DNA from: Pteria penguin
Lineage: Eukaryota > Mollusca > Bivalvia > Pterioida > Pteriidae
Direction of reading: 5' to 3'
Assembly: GCA_035048485.1 (NCBI GenBank)
Contig: CM068584.1
Location: 61,355,458-61,419,457 of the forward strand
DNA length: 64,000 nt
The notes under the pieces were generated by a model. That model was not told the DNA's origin, ran no database searches, and saw only the letters and a list, made by a program, of their open reading frames with translations. The position numbers and the translations under genes were made by a program. Below are positions 30,601-42,810 of this stretch, in pieces (within the stretch, counting starts at the first letter, position 1; each line of letters starts with the position of its first letter).

Positions 30601-31267
30601 ATCTACATATTGTGATCCACACATTACATTAATGTTTTGCAAGGAACGGTAACTCCCTTTTACTTCATCACGAAAGGTAATGATAATATGGTAGGAAACC
30701 TTTATAATATATTGAAGTTTAGTTTGATATAATAATTTATGAAAAAGAAATGGCATGGTAAATTAGAAAAACAAAATAAATAATAAGATAAGAAATTAGA
30801 GACTGGGAACTATATAACTTCATTCTTCACCTATTTAAAACTCGCTATAATGACAGAAAAGTATGAGGCTACATTTATCATTAGACATTAATTTTTGTAT
30901 AATTGTAACACAAAGAAGCTGGTGTGTAGATCAAATTGTATTTTTGCTTAACTGTATGTAGCACATAATATATCTGAAGCTGTTAAATATGATGGAAAAT
31001 TGTCCATATTGCCATTTATATTCCTTCAACCATTCAGAAGTAAAATGTTTCGTAAACGGAATAGGGACTGTTAAATAATCTATACTGACAAAATGTAAAG
31101 TGAATAAAGACGTCTTGTGCTCAAGAAAAGTATCATCTGTGCATTTTGTGCAGGAATCTGGCAGTGTGAAACGAAAATGACTTCGATTCAATGGACAGAT
31201 CACTGAATCAGAAGATGGAAAAAAGCCGCTAGAAAATACAGTTGCCTTTGTACGATGTATCAATTTG
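27638..31267. other. Region between fold-back element and duplication unit B
   Basis: No gene is supported. Homopolymer runs include G at 28668-28680 and C at 29652-29664. Three decayed minus-strand copies of a short coding-like motif (T-F-R-D-E-V) lie near 28900-28970, 30260-30310 and 30590-30700. A 110-codon minus-strand ORF (30931-31263) contains S-C-T-K-C-T-D-D but has no splice or family support. A GTGGACATTCACGG-family repeat lies near 28330-28440. Confidence 0.4.
30511..30700 (-). pseudogene. Possible gene remnant (FRDEVKGSYRSL motif)
   Basis: On the minus strand an open frame reads ITFRDEVKGSYRSLQNINVM, then C-G-S-Q-Y-V-D-D-F and an acidic C-terminus ending G-Q-V-V-E. Decayed versions of ITFRDEV-SYLS occur near 28.9, 30.3 and 49.1 kb, so this looks like the best-preserved member of a dispersed coding relic. 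I do not recognise the family. Confidence 0.3.
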
Positions 31268-34229
31268 TATTGTATTTATTACAAAAATATTAAATTGTAA
31301 TACAGTTGATACACTGATTTCGAACAGCCATTTAAGGTATCAAACGCCACTGAATCCGTGCGGTTAACAGGTTTACGATCGCCCACCTCCCTACTCACTG
31401 CAAAAGCAGCGCAGTCAAAAGACACTATGTTTTAAGGAATGTGTATAGTAAAAGATATTTATAAACGGCAGGGAATGTGTGTTTCCGTTTGAAATTAAAC
31501 TTGCGTGTCCCGATACTGTGTCTGAGTTCACGGGAGTGATAAAGCAAATGTTTGATAATCGTAAGAACGCATTACTAATGTTAATAATACCACAGACGAA
31601 TCACAGGAGGATCTTAAGTTTCAAACCCCTTTAGAATAATGATTTAAAAAAAAAACTACTCCATTTCTCTATTTGGAAGGTGATTGTGCCTTCCCCACTT
31701 ACATTAAATTACATTAAAGAAAAAAAAAACTTTCTCTCCGTCTCCTTCCGAAAATCTCTAAAACCATGCTTTGATACTGTGATTTCTAGTGCAATATGCT
31801 ACAAGACATGGATTAATAAACACGAAGAAGGAAAATAAATCTGAATTATCTCTCAGTTTGATGAACTGTTATTTTGAAACAGGTTTTGTTAAAAACATGA
31901 AAATAATAATCCATGAAAAAGCGTACTTCATTAAAGATAAAAAAGGAGAGAGGTGTATTCGGCCGAATGTGAACTTTGATATAACTCTCAGTGGAAGTAT
32001 CAAGTGGTCGTATTGTTAAAATCGATCAATCTTTCATCCTCATTCACTTATCCCTGCACCTTTATTTTCGTATGAACCAAATAGCATTATATGAAAACAT
32101 CATAAATCATAGTTGTTATCAAATAATGCTACAGCAAAGAGGCTTTACCCTATGTGAATAAGAATGTTTACGGTGATAATCATTTATCTTTTAATCTTAA
32201 CTCAATTTGGTGGAAAAAAATGAGTTAAGTCCCTTTATCTATGATGGTTTATCTTCAGTTCCGATTCCAAAACACAACTTTAAATTATCTGTACCCTGTA
32301 ATAATAAATTCAAAAACATCTATACATGTGTCCTTTAACTGCACCATACTTTTAAGACTCAAGAAAAAATTAGAAATTAAGTGCAAAAACTATATGTTAT
32401 ATGTACTTGCTATAGGATGTAGATATTTCCTTTATTTTCAGAAACGTTAACCTTACTTTACTTGCGTTATACGTTCAGTACATTTGACAGTATCCCTCTA
32501 CCAATAAACCTGCAAATTTATAGCCATGTGTTTTAGCCATCAGTACCAATACATCGAGATTTCGTTTGGCTTTGGTGAAAGGTGTTTGTGTTATCTAGGA
32601 ATCATGTAAGGAGCCGAATGATAGAATGATGAAACACTTTATTTCATGGTCAATACATTACAGGAAGTTAAATTATCGTGCAATACCTATAAATAAGACC
32701 ATTGGGCTTTTGTGTAAAATTTCTTTGTTACATTTGAGTATTCAGATCTTTTATGTGAAGCTGGGTCAAGATCCATTCATACATTGTACATAATTTCAAG
32801 ATGCTATATCAAGTCTTTTATCATTGTGCTCTAGATAAAAGATAAGCAATATCGGATCAAAGTCATGAAACACGAGTAGCATTTATGTGATATTATTTCA
32901 AAATCCTTTCTTTAAAAGAAGAAATAGATCATGGACAGAATATGCAATAATTTAGCAATGGTGACCTTGAAAAATAATAAAAACTCATGACCATGACACA
33001 TATTTGACTTATAATAACATTTACATGTATCTGAATCAGATCACTTAAGATAGGAAGAAAAACAGCCCAAATACATATAAAGTCAGCCTGTTAGAAATTG
33101 TATTATTCTTTTACATAAATTTACACTGAAATTATGACACAAACATACATTGGTATACATGATGAAGATTATTTTAACAGTACAAAAGAATGCATAAATA
33201 GACCAATTGATAATACTAAATCATCATAATAATTATGGTAATTGTAATTTATTTCTTCAGATTTCTTCATTTACTTTTACGTTGATACCATTCAACATTG
33301 ATTGGCTTTTGTTAAAGTGTATAGATTACAATGCCAATACATTTACTTCATTGTGTAAACAGATACTTGAGCTATTTTTAAAATGTCTGTCCTAGTTAAG
33401 AGCACTCAGACTGAACAAAAGGTTCGTTGGTGCAAAACGCTTATGGTAATACACATGTAATCTGACATAACCTGATAAGTGAGTAAATGTAAAAACGTCA
33501 TGCTTAGGGTTTCAAAGAATATTAATCTGGATATTCCATTTTCGAATAGAAATGAAACTTATACCATACCAATTTTACCTAGTTTAAACTATTCCTTTAT
33601 ATGTTAATAACTAGAATACATCTGAAGAAGAAGACTTTGGAAACAATATGTCTTGATTATGTCTACTCTTAACATTCTGATAATCCTTTAATAGTTTCAC
33701 CAATTTTGAGTATGTGCTGTGCATTTTCCTCTTAAATATGACTTGCGTATGTCTAACTCCAAATATCATAGAGCCCTTTTATTAATATCTAATATATAAT
33801 TATATTTGACTAATTCTGGAAACGTACTATACACTTGTCTCTATATTCTTATTCCTTTCTTTGCAAACTTATAAAACATCTAGTTGCATATTCTGCCCCA
33901 ATATAAAAGAGAAGACGCTGAATGACACAAATCACCAAGGACATGTACATAAAACATGATTATAGTCAAACACAGAAAACATTAGAAAATATTCTATTGT
34001 ACTGCACCATTACCGAACTATGGCTATACAATTAAAGTAACAAATTCAATTGGTCTAGTTTTCCTATATATAACCGCTTTCTGTTTTCATTATATTTCAC
34101 TTTTATCGTCAAAAATGTTTTATGTGGGGAAATGCTAATACTTTCTTATAATTGGGAGCAAATTGCTATTCTTTCTGTCTATTTGGATGTTTACAGTCGG
34201 AGAATCTCCGATATCCTTCTAGCTCTTGT

Positions 34230-34275
34230 TTTTTCTGTTTTTTTTTTTTTTTTTTTGTGGGGTTTTTTTTTTTTG
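34230..34275. repeat. Poly-T tracts
   Basis: Two T-runs separated by gtggggt. ORFs on both strands across this stretch are low-complexity. Confidence 0.8.
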
Positions 34276-35099
34276 TAAAGTTGTGGGAGAAATTACAAAA
34301 TGCAAATAGGTCAACGGCTGAGATTGAATGGCATGTAAAACTGTGTTTACAAAGAGCAAACAAGCTGTTATCGTGGTGAAAATCTATATATATTCAAGAC
34401 AGTGTGAACCGAACATTCATTCTATTCGACGATTGTATTCAACTCTCCCCGGGCACCTGATCTCACTCCATCACAGGAGTTCACATATGCTCTTCAAGTA
34501 GACATATTTTGTTATTTTCCACTTGTTTTTCATTTTCACTGATTTTGTATGTCCTGTGGTTTCATGAATTTTAGACTTATGGTATTTGGATTTATCCATC
34601 ATCTTTACATGCACATGATATCAATTTTAAGGTTATATCCTATTTATCCCGTTTTAGGATAGATTTGCTTTCATACTGAACCAGTGTCTACTAATTGTCC
34701 ATCATAATGACTCATATTGACGTCTGATGTGGTTAATAAATGAACATTTAGAGTTTTTTTTTAAATTTTCTTGAATGACTGTTTCAAACATTTTTCGATG
34801 CCATTTGTAGGCAAAAAAAAAAAAAACCCCGCAATATTTTCTTTTATTGTGGACATTTCCGTTGAAAAACTGTGTTTTCAATATCCTTGGCAACCCTGGA
34901 GTTTTATTCATGACTACATTAGAGTTATCTCTCTTGTCATCAACAGCATCTAAGTAGGAGAACTCTATAGTTCTAAGTTTTGTGAGCCGGGTATGTTCTT
35001 AGCGTAATTGATTGATCCATTAATAGAACGTAACAACCATCAAATTCGTCAAAAACCGCTAACGAGTGCATGATACGCCCGTATCATGTTTTAATGTGG

Positions 35100-35670
35100 T
35101 CTACATGCCACATCCTTTCATATGACACCATCAAATGTTTTGTTCCCCCTTTAGTTAAGGAGGAGAAGCCCGACAAGCTTTTCTGACCCCACCCATTTTC
35201 CCCCACCCCAGGGGCCTGACAGCAACTTTGAAACTCACATGCACAACTACAAGCCACATCCTTTCATATGACACCATCAAAACTTGTGTTCCTCCTTTAC
35301 TTAAGGAGGAAACGCCCGGACAAACTTTTCTGACCCCGCCCATTTCACCAACCCCAGGGGGCTGACCCCAACTTTGAAACCCAAATGCACACCTACAAGC
35401 CACACTCTTTTATATGACACCATCAAAGGTTATCTTCCCTATTTAGTTCAAGAGAAGCCCGGACAAGCTTTTCCGACCTTGCCAATTTTCCCCACCCCTG
35501 GAGCCTGACCCAAACTTTGAAACCCACATGCACACACCCTTTGATATGACACCATCAAAAGTTTTGCTTTCCATTTAGGTAAGGAGGAGAAGCCCGGACA
35601 AAGATGGATGGTCGGACGGACAGACGACAGCCGTATAGCATAATACACCCACGTTTTTAAATGCGGACGT
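35100..35670 (+). repeat. Pearl-like array, 146-bp monomers, unrelated core
   Basis: Monomers start gccacatcctttcatatgac at 35107, 35253 and 35399 (spacing exactly 146), with a partial fourth near 35533. The end is ggtcggacggacagacgaca then cccacgtttttaaatgcgga. The monomer sequence differs from the 880 array, but the period and terminal GACGGACAGAC motif are the same. It is inserted into unit B relative to unit A. Confidence 0.78.
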
Positions 35671-37566
35671 ATAAAAATGACAGTGTCTGTGCAAAAACGA
35701 TGTATATTTTGAAAATGTATAAATGTGTGTTCCTCTTGTAATTCTTATTTACCAAGATGACCAAAACAAAACTGTGAAACCATTACTCATCTTTCAATTC
35801 CAAGCAAGGTATATCAAGGTAAATTATTGCATGTTGGTGTCTTTTTTCACGGCAAAACTTTGAGGGTTGTGTACTAATTGGGCTTTGATATTCAAGGCGG
35901 AACTAAAACACGAAGTTAAATGTTGATGACTGGTTCGATTTCCTCCTTATTGTTCCAATCCACCTAGTGTCCTTTTGACGTTTTGATTGTGTAAAAGTAA
36001 ACGCCAATCTACCAGCTAACAAAGCACCTTGTTCATCCTCTGGTTTCATAGCAGAACATAAATGATTCTTGACTTTTCATCAGTAACACTATCGTACGTG
36101 TTTGAAGATGACAGTGAGAGTTGTCTACCTTAGAACAGAAATAAAATAAACTTTCTTCTATTATCATAACAGTACTCTTACTGTGAGAAACGTATATTCA
36201 ATTAAAAGTGGGTACCACACAATGCATTTCTATATCTGATATTTTGAGAGTTATTGAAGATATATTATTGTGAAGTTTTATTAGTATCTTTGAACTAAAA
36301 CATTGGATATTATATAATCATATAGTAATAAGTTCAGCTTATCAAGCTTTTTTTGAAAAAAAAAAAGCAATCAAAATCAAACCCCTGGCCTGTTTCCTGC
36401 TATTTATTTGTCCTAGAAATGCGTTTACCTTGACAATATGCTCTCTCTATTGTGTCGCCCTTTTCTATCTTCAAATCCGTCTATTCGTCTGATTATTATT
36501 TTAATTCTATCAGTACTACATCTTGTCCTTTGGCAATGATTGAGCAATCAAACATTTGAAAAGAAAGTCAGGACCTTGTTCGAGTAGTGCGATAAGTAAA
36601 AAGTTCTCCTGAAATTTACGCTCAATATCTAATTGAATGTATGATAAGACACATATCTATTTATTTTGATACTTGTGTATACACCAGAAATCATTTTACA
36701 ATTAATGGCATTGTACATTTACGTCTAGAGGCATTTAAACATAGAAGTAATCACTGCTATATATAACCTCTCGTTACCTAAGGTTCATGTCGATACCGAT
36801 AAGAATTCTGAAGCTACCCAAACTGTTGGGTAAACTAATTATGGATATTGCAGAAAGATATGTTGACACATAATTAATGATATATCATACTCAAGAAATC
36901 TGATAAACAGATAGTGGATAGTGAAACTTTGATATTGAATTGTCTCTGTTCCTTTAATCTCTGTAAATGTAGGCAATTCTTCGTTTTCATGTAACCCAGT
37001 ATCTAGTCGGAAAACTTACGTTGCGTCGGTGTTTCTTTACATGTTACCCTTCCGTTTCCGACAATAGACTTTCTCAGTTATGTTGTGACATATTTCTGCA
37101 ACTGCACGAATATACTTCGAATAAACCTTATACATCACACAGAGAGAAGGAGAGAGAGAGCGTGAGATAGAGACAGACAAACAGAGAAAGATGAACATGA
37201 TGCTCTAGCAGTATGGATAGTAATATCGCACCCAGTATTCATTGAATGTTTTGTCACATACTATCGATTTGAATACTTTAGAATAGAATGTTTTAAACAA
37301 ATCCAGATTTAGTTCCCTCTCATCAAGGATGTGATCGTAAAATTGATCACAAAATATGTTCCGGAACAGCCTTATCAATATTAGAAATCACGAGTTGAAG
37401 GAAGTATGTTATTTATATATATTACATAATGGGTAGCTTTGCTGTGTAGCTTACGATGAAATAAGTGAAATTGATCGATGCATACATAATTTGTATATGG
37501 GCGTGGGTAAATATATTATATTCCCAAAGCAACTGATCACAATGAAGGAATTTTAACTTTTAAAAC

Positions 37567-37801
37567 ATGCATTTGTACTTTTATGGAGGTTCTTCGTTGT
37601 TCTTTGTTCTACATGTAACTGCCGAAATTATCAGTGGATTAAATAATGTGTCATCATGTCCGTCAAAGTTAAATTTATGGCGTCAAAAGGAATCACTGAA
37701 GTCGTGCGATGAAGAAAAAGGATTTCTGTACCATTGTATGAAATCATCACTGGGGGCTTTTGTTGAATTCTGTATGGTTCCTTTGTCTATCAATATTTAT
37801 G
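37567..37801 (+). CDS. Gene B exon 1 (signal peptide and first Cys-rich block)
   Basis: ATG and leader ([19 protein letters not shown]), donor TATG|GTAAGA, phase 1 end. It differs from gene A at 13 of 78 residues. Confidence 0.8.
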
Positions 37802-40614
37802 GTAAGAATTTCTTGTGTAAAAGGTCAAACATCGCAAAACTGATCTGCAAAGATAAAAGATCTATTCCTGAAAGCGAAAATAAAGCAATTGCAAAGTGTA
37901 ATTTGAAGTATGTAAGTGGGAAATCCTAACATGAATACGTAGAGATAAAAAACAGATATACACTTCATTGAAAAATGAGAATAAAGAGCGACGCGACCAC
38001 TTTTTCTTTACTTAAAGAATAAAATATCAAAATTATACGTTTTTATCATTAGAAGTTGCAGATTAAGAGGGGATGTTTTTAGTGGCCAATCATCCTTGAT
38101 CAATTTATTTTTTAAAGTACGAGATATAAGTATGCAGTAAAACATGGATTTTGTCCTAAAATGATTCTTTTTTTCCAACTGGCTTTCCTGGCCTTTTCCC
38201 CGTTCATAATCATAAATCAGCTGCATTTTTCTGTTCGAATATATACATACGAATACATATAAATCTTTAATTACTCTCTCTCTCGCTCTCTATCTCAGTC
38301 TCTCTCTCTCTCTCTTTTCACAAGATCGGAAGATCATTCTTTTTTACGAAGAGTGTATATTAACAGTGCAGAATAATGTTTTATTCATCTATTTACTTTT
38401 ATTAATTAATCATTTATTAAGATGGATGCCCACAAATACATATAGCTGACGATTTTCGCATCCTCTACGTCAACTGCTCCGTCGACGGAAAGTGTCCAAA
38501 TGAAGATGCTTCCACCTACCCATCCTATCAACTTTACAAATGTGAGTTGTGTATTTATATCATTCAATCTATCAATCCATGATACTATTCGCGTCTCTTG
38601 CTTTTAATACTTTTTATGAGTATATATATATATATATTTTTTTTTTCTGCCACTGTATACATACATTTTTGTCATAATTGTAGATGATGGCTGTTATAAA
38701 GAAGATACAAAGGTGAACCATAATAGTAAAGTAAGGTAAGCAGTATATTTTATGATGTATGATCATATAATATGCAATATAGAACGTGCTAAATAAAAAC
38801 TTAACGACACGAAAGAATGCTTTTAACATTATGTTATAAATTGGGTGTGTTTACGCCAGAATTTGTAGTTTCTGTCGCTATTCAACATACCTCCAATCTC
38901 TTTGTGTAGTCCAATAACAAAGGTAACATCAGAGCATAAAATATATATTTAGGAAAGTAAAGGAACACAAACACTTTGTATTGCAATACATAGTGTTTGT
39001 GTTCCTTTACTTTTTATGTACCGGACTTCCCTTTGGAGGACTTCGTGGAATCTTTATATATTTAGGATTTTAGAATTTTGCAGTAGTTACGCCAAAAGGG
39101 TAGCCATGTCCATTCAAATAATTATGTAGATATGTTTGGGAAAATATATTATATTCTTTAATTTCAAGTTTAATTGTGATGAAATTTTTCAGATTTAAAA
39201 AAAAATTAAAAGACCTTGTATGATGTAACTAATGAAAATAAATATAGAATTCTGTGACGGAAATTATTTACTGTCCTAAACAAAATATTTCAGAAGTTTT
39301 ACTATGACATATTGTTCTACAACATCAACGAACATGATTGTAAACTACACTTCAAGAAATGATATCAGAACAGAGAAAGCACGCGGTAATATACATCACG
39401 TTCATTTAATATAGCAATTGGAATGTAAACCTTTGGGAATTTCATGTATGAGTAAACATCGTTACTAATCAACTATTCTAGTAAATATAAGAGGGTATAT
39501 ATGTGTATTTCTCTAGTTCACCATACTCGCACTTTAACAATATTTGTCTCTTCAGTGATGCTCTAGGCCGAAATTCTTGATATCTTAAATATACATAATT
39601 GATGAGTAAACTAATTAGCAATCGTAAGGGCAGAAGTTAAGGACAATGCTTTGTATGGAGGAGTTAGTCTGAAATGTGTGAATATATTATAACAGTGTAT
39701 ACCCTTTTGGTTAGTACAAAAGTAATTGGGTTCATGATATCCTCTGTAACTGTCTCCACCAGCTGCGATATCCATCAATAAGTAGTAATAACGACAAAAT
39801 GAAGCTATACGCGTTTATTCAGTTAATTCATGCACCGTATGAGTTTAAACAAATTAAGATCACAAGTAGATGAAAAAATCATTATCTATCACTGTTGTGT
39901 GCGTATTATGACCACATCTGAAATCATTGCCTGATATCTTGACTTACTATATTTTTCCGTTTTTAATGTAGTATGATATAAACCTGTAAAACCGACTATG
40001 GCAACTTAACTATGAGACAAACAAGTCCAATTGGTATCACAGTGACAAATAATGGAGTCTGCAGAGAAGATTTACTCCTCTTTGAAATCTGATCTCACAT
40101 TTTTTTTCTTTTAATCGCCAATACTTTTAGATATTCTTGTTTGACGACACCTTAGTATATTAGCATTTCACTTACATCTTTAATATTATGTTAAATGTTC
40201 TTGCTCATAATCACGGAAATGTAAATAAAAGTATCTTATGTCGCAATTTAGCTAACATATGGACTGTCTGGTTAGCATGGCATTAATTCTATACAATTTT
40301 GTGTTTAGTGACAATGGTCGTCGGCTCGAAGGATTCATCTACACAATATGTTTACATCCTAGGTAATTTTTTTCCTTTAATTAAATACTTCCTTAAGTAC
40401 TACAATCTTGACGTTTCATAAAAAATAAATGCATAAATAAATTAAGTTATAATTAAACGCCTATCCGATAACGACACTTTATTAATGCTATATAAATATT
40501 GAAGAAAATTTTACTGGATTTCCACAGGATAGGTTTCCAATATATCATGATAAATTTGTTGATATCATTTACAAGCAATTAAAACCTATCTAGCTTACTG
40601 CGAAGATAAGCAAA

Positions 40615-40708
<94 letters not shown>

Positions 40709-41182
40709 GTATCTATCTATCTAACTTTGTATTTTTATTACTTTATAGGTTTTGCATTGGGTATAATCGTGTTGTTGCTTTTGGGATTGATGACAACATT
40801 GATATATGTTACACTCAAGTGAGTTCAACTTTGATTTTTTTTCATAGAAATTTCCTTTAAATGTGTATGTTCAGACATTGAAATATGTGTAATTTCTTTC
40901 ATTTCTCCATTTTGTGTTTGTAAAGCGGTAACTATTTTTTTAGTTAAAGTATATACATAGAAAAGGATATATTGAATTTGAAACAATGAAAACAAATGAA
41001 ATTTTATCAATTTCAGGACAGGAAAACACGGAAAAGATGTGTATCAGTACAATTCAAATTGCAATGCACATAGCCGGGTCAATACACAGGAAGAGTTCGT
41101 GTATAATGAAATACAGGACACTTATTTCGAATTATCGCCTGTTAAACTGTTTCCGACATATAGTCAGAGAGAACTTGGTTAG
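37567..41182 (+). CDS. Gene B: paralogue of gene A, cysteine-rich single-pass membrane protein (7 exons)
   Basis: The model joins 37567-37801, 38422-38541, 38684-38735, 39294-39385, 40309-40362, 40749-40818 and 41017-41182. This is 789 nt, frame intact, 262 residues. Exons 1-4 have exactly the same lengths and phases as in gene A (235, 120, 52, 92 nt). All nine mature-ectodomain Cys are conserved, and there are three sequons (N-V-S, N-C-S, N-Y-T). The transmembrane helix (about 184-207) is unlike that of gene A. The 54-residue tail keeps N-C and V-Y-N-E-I (Y237), but the -2 residue is Phe instead of Ser, so it does not strictly fit the ITIM pattern. Two further Tyr (Y217, Y219) lie upstream. 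It probably duplicated with gene A as a unit; function is unassigned. Confidence 0.75.
38274..38316. repeat. (CT)n microsatellite in gene B intron 1
   Basis: Interrupted CT repeats (tctctcgctctc, tctctctctctc). The equivalent site in gene A intron 1 has only a short ctctctctc. Confidence 0.85.
38422..38541 (+). CDS. Gene B exon 2 (second Cys-rich block)
   Basis: Acceptor ttattaag and donor AAAT|GTGAGT, 120 nt, phase 1-1. The Cys positions are kept, while the residues between D-D and K-C-P-N-E-D are mostly replaced relative to gene A. Confidence 0.77.
38684..38735 (+). CDS. Gene B exon 3
   Basis: Acceptor ataattgtag and donor TAAG|GTAAGC, 52 nt, phase 1-2, encoding [17 protein letters not shown]. 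Confidence 0.72.
38954..39013. repeat. 60-bp near-perfect palindrome in gene B intron 3
   Basis: Arms 38954-38975 (aaagtaaaggaacacaaaca ct) and 38992-39013 are perfect 22-bp reverse complements. The centre contains the palindrome TGTATTGCAATACA. It is absent from the homologous gene A intron, so it is an insertion. Confidence 0.85.
39294..39385 (+). CDS. Gene B exon 4
   Basis: Acceptor atatttcag and donor CGCG|GTAATA, 92 nt, phase 2-1. It is the most conserved exon between the paralogues. Confidence 0.76.
40309..40362 (+). CDS. Gene B exon 5 (juxtamembrane)
   Basis: Acceptor gtgtttag and donor CTAG|GTAATT, 54 nt, phase 1-1, encoding [17 protein letters not shown]. It leads directly into the membrane helix. 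Confidence 0.65.
40616..40723. repeat. (CTAT)n/(CTGT)n microsatellite
   Basis: A tetranucleotide array lies in intron 5 of gene B, about 26 bp before the acceptor of the transmembrane exon. Confidence 0.95.
40749..40818 (+). CDS. Gene B exon 6 (transmembrane helix)
   Basis: Acceptor ttactttatag and donor TCAA|GTGAGT, 70 nt, phase 1-2. It encodes [20 protein letters not shown]. The acceptor lies 26 nt after a CTAT microsatellite. Confidence 0.76.
41017..41182 (+). CDS. Gene B exon 7 (cytoplasmic tail, stop TAG)
   Basis: Acceptor tcaatttcag opens 166 nt to TAG. The tail contains DVYQYNSNC and [10 protein letters not shown], aligned with the gene A tail, and ends in S-Q-R-E-L-G. Confidence 0.74.
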
Positions 41183-41940
41183 AAAATCCCGAACGGGAAA
41201 TACTACTATTATGTGCTTTTTGTTTTGTTTTTCAGATCAGAGTGCTAATGACATCAACCACATATTGCTATGTAGAGAATATTAAACTCCCCTTCCCCTC
41301 TTCGTCAGCCAGTGAGGGAGTTGTACAAACAATGTTTACAGTAATACTTGCCTTATCTAATTTGATCAGCAGACCAAAACCCTACCTACAAAGCAACACC
41401 GGCACCGTTTCGTTGTATTCTCTCCAGGTTCTATTCAGTATATATGTGGGAAAACAAATACGATAATAACTAAAGACAAATTCGAATTTGACAAATGTAT
41501 ACGACCGGAAGAGGCAAACTTATCGACATGTGCGTATGATGCACGAAGTTGATAAGTATGTTCTTCTGTTTGAACACTATCAAATAGATGCTGGTGGAGT
41601 TCGCCTCTCCCAGGGTATAGCAAGCCTAGTTATCAATAATTCCGTACTGCTCTATATTTCAAGTCTACGGCGATAAAAATTTGTCGCTCATTCATAAACG
41701 TAAAAGTTCTTTTCTCATACATAACTCTATCTTTAATTTGTCCGTTGACTCATACTTTTCAGCCTAATTATTGTTTGCTCTATTTCGGTGTCCTCAGTTT
41801 CAGTCGAAAACATTATCCGAGATATAACTTGTCGTAAAGGGTATAGAGTACCTCAATTTAATACACGAATAAATATTGTCATGCTTGCATATAAATGCAT
41901 TTTTGGCAGGATTGCAAAGCAAACTTCAGTCTATGAAATT
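41183..41940. other. Downstream region of gene B
   Basis: No gene is supported. Short ORFs (41242-41676) lack recognisable domains. One stretch reads GYRVPQFNTRIN in a plus-strand ORF at 41788-42063, which is not supported as an exon. Confidence 0.35.
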
Positions 41941-42810
41941 GCAAAATCCATCTGCCTGTCTGTCCGTTCGTCTGTCTGTGCCAACAACTTGGTTTATCTC
42001 TTGCATTTAGATTCATTGCAGAAAATAATTGTCACTAGTTTTTCACATGTAAATTACAGCTAAATCGACCTTGATGAGTTATATTCATTGCGACCATTGT
42101 TTGTGACCTTGACCTTGAATGTTCCAACTTTCACAGTCGATTGTATTATTGACTTTAGTTTGAATACAGAAGCACCGTGAGAATAATGTCTTGCAAACTT
42201 CTTATATAGATAGACTATGATCAGTTCTTATCTTTGCTACTTGTTTGTGAACTTGACCTGATGGTTCCCTGTTTCAAAATCAAATGCTTGATTTTATTTA
42301 ATTATAGAAATACCGTGAGAGTTACAATATTCACATGAAGATAGACATTGATATCTTCTACCCATAATGACCTTTGCTTGTGACCTTGACGGTTGCCACT
42401 TTCCAAATCAAATGTATAATAGACTTTAATTCCCTTACAAAACACAATAAAAGTCGTGTCTTTCAAACTTCACATGTAGATAGAACTTGAGGTATTCTAT
42501 CCATTCCGTCTTTTGTTTGTGACCTTGAGCTTGAAAATTCGCAGCTTCAAGATCAAATGTGTAATTGGTTTTTGTTCAAGTACAGAAACGCCATAGGAAT
42601 TATTTCTTACAAATTTCACATGTGGATAGCCCTTGGTGACCTCTATCCATTACGACATTTGTTTGTGATCTTGACCTTGAAAGTACCCAGTTTTAATGTT
42701 AAATGTGCAATTGACTTTAGTTCATTAACTGAAATACCGTCAGAATTATGTCTTTGAAACTTCTCATATAGATAGACCTTTTCTACCAGCCTGTACATGT
42801 GTATGTGTCC
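41940..42810 (-). repeat. Pearl-like array, ~140-bp monomers, inverted orientation
   Basis: It begins with ctgcctgtctgtccgttcgt (the complement of the GACGGACAGAC-type terminus). Diverged monomers marked by tttgtgaccttgaccttgaa follow at about 42099, 42243, 42376, 42515 and 42661. Spacing is 133-146 bp. The orientation is opposite to the other three arrays. Confidence 0.65.

Larger units (their letters stand above)
31268..41300 (+). repeat. Segmental duplication unit B (contains gene B)
   Basis: This is the direct paralogue of 1-12100. Homology starts near 31268 (gtatttattacaaaaata) and runs through gene B. The unit-B-specific insertion at about 35056-35670 is a different 146-bp array. It splits a stretch that is continuous in unit A around 3450-3480. 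A 60-bp palindrome in intron 3 of gene B is also absent from unit A. Noncoding divergence is clear but alignment remains easy, so the duplication is neither very recent nor ancient. Confidence 0.75.

Noticed and set aside
30931..31263. 110-codon minus-strand ORF as a gene
   Set aside because: It has several Cys but no splice context, no signal peptide and no recognised family. It was kept only as a remark in the region entry.
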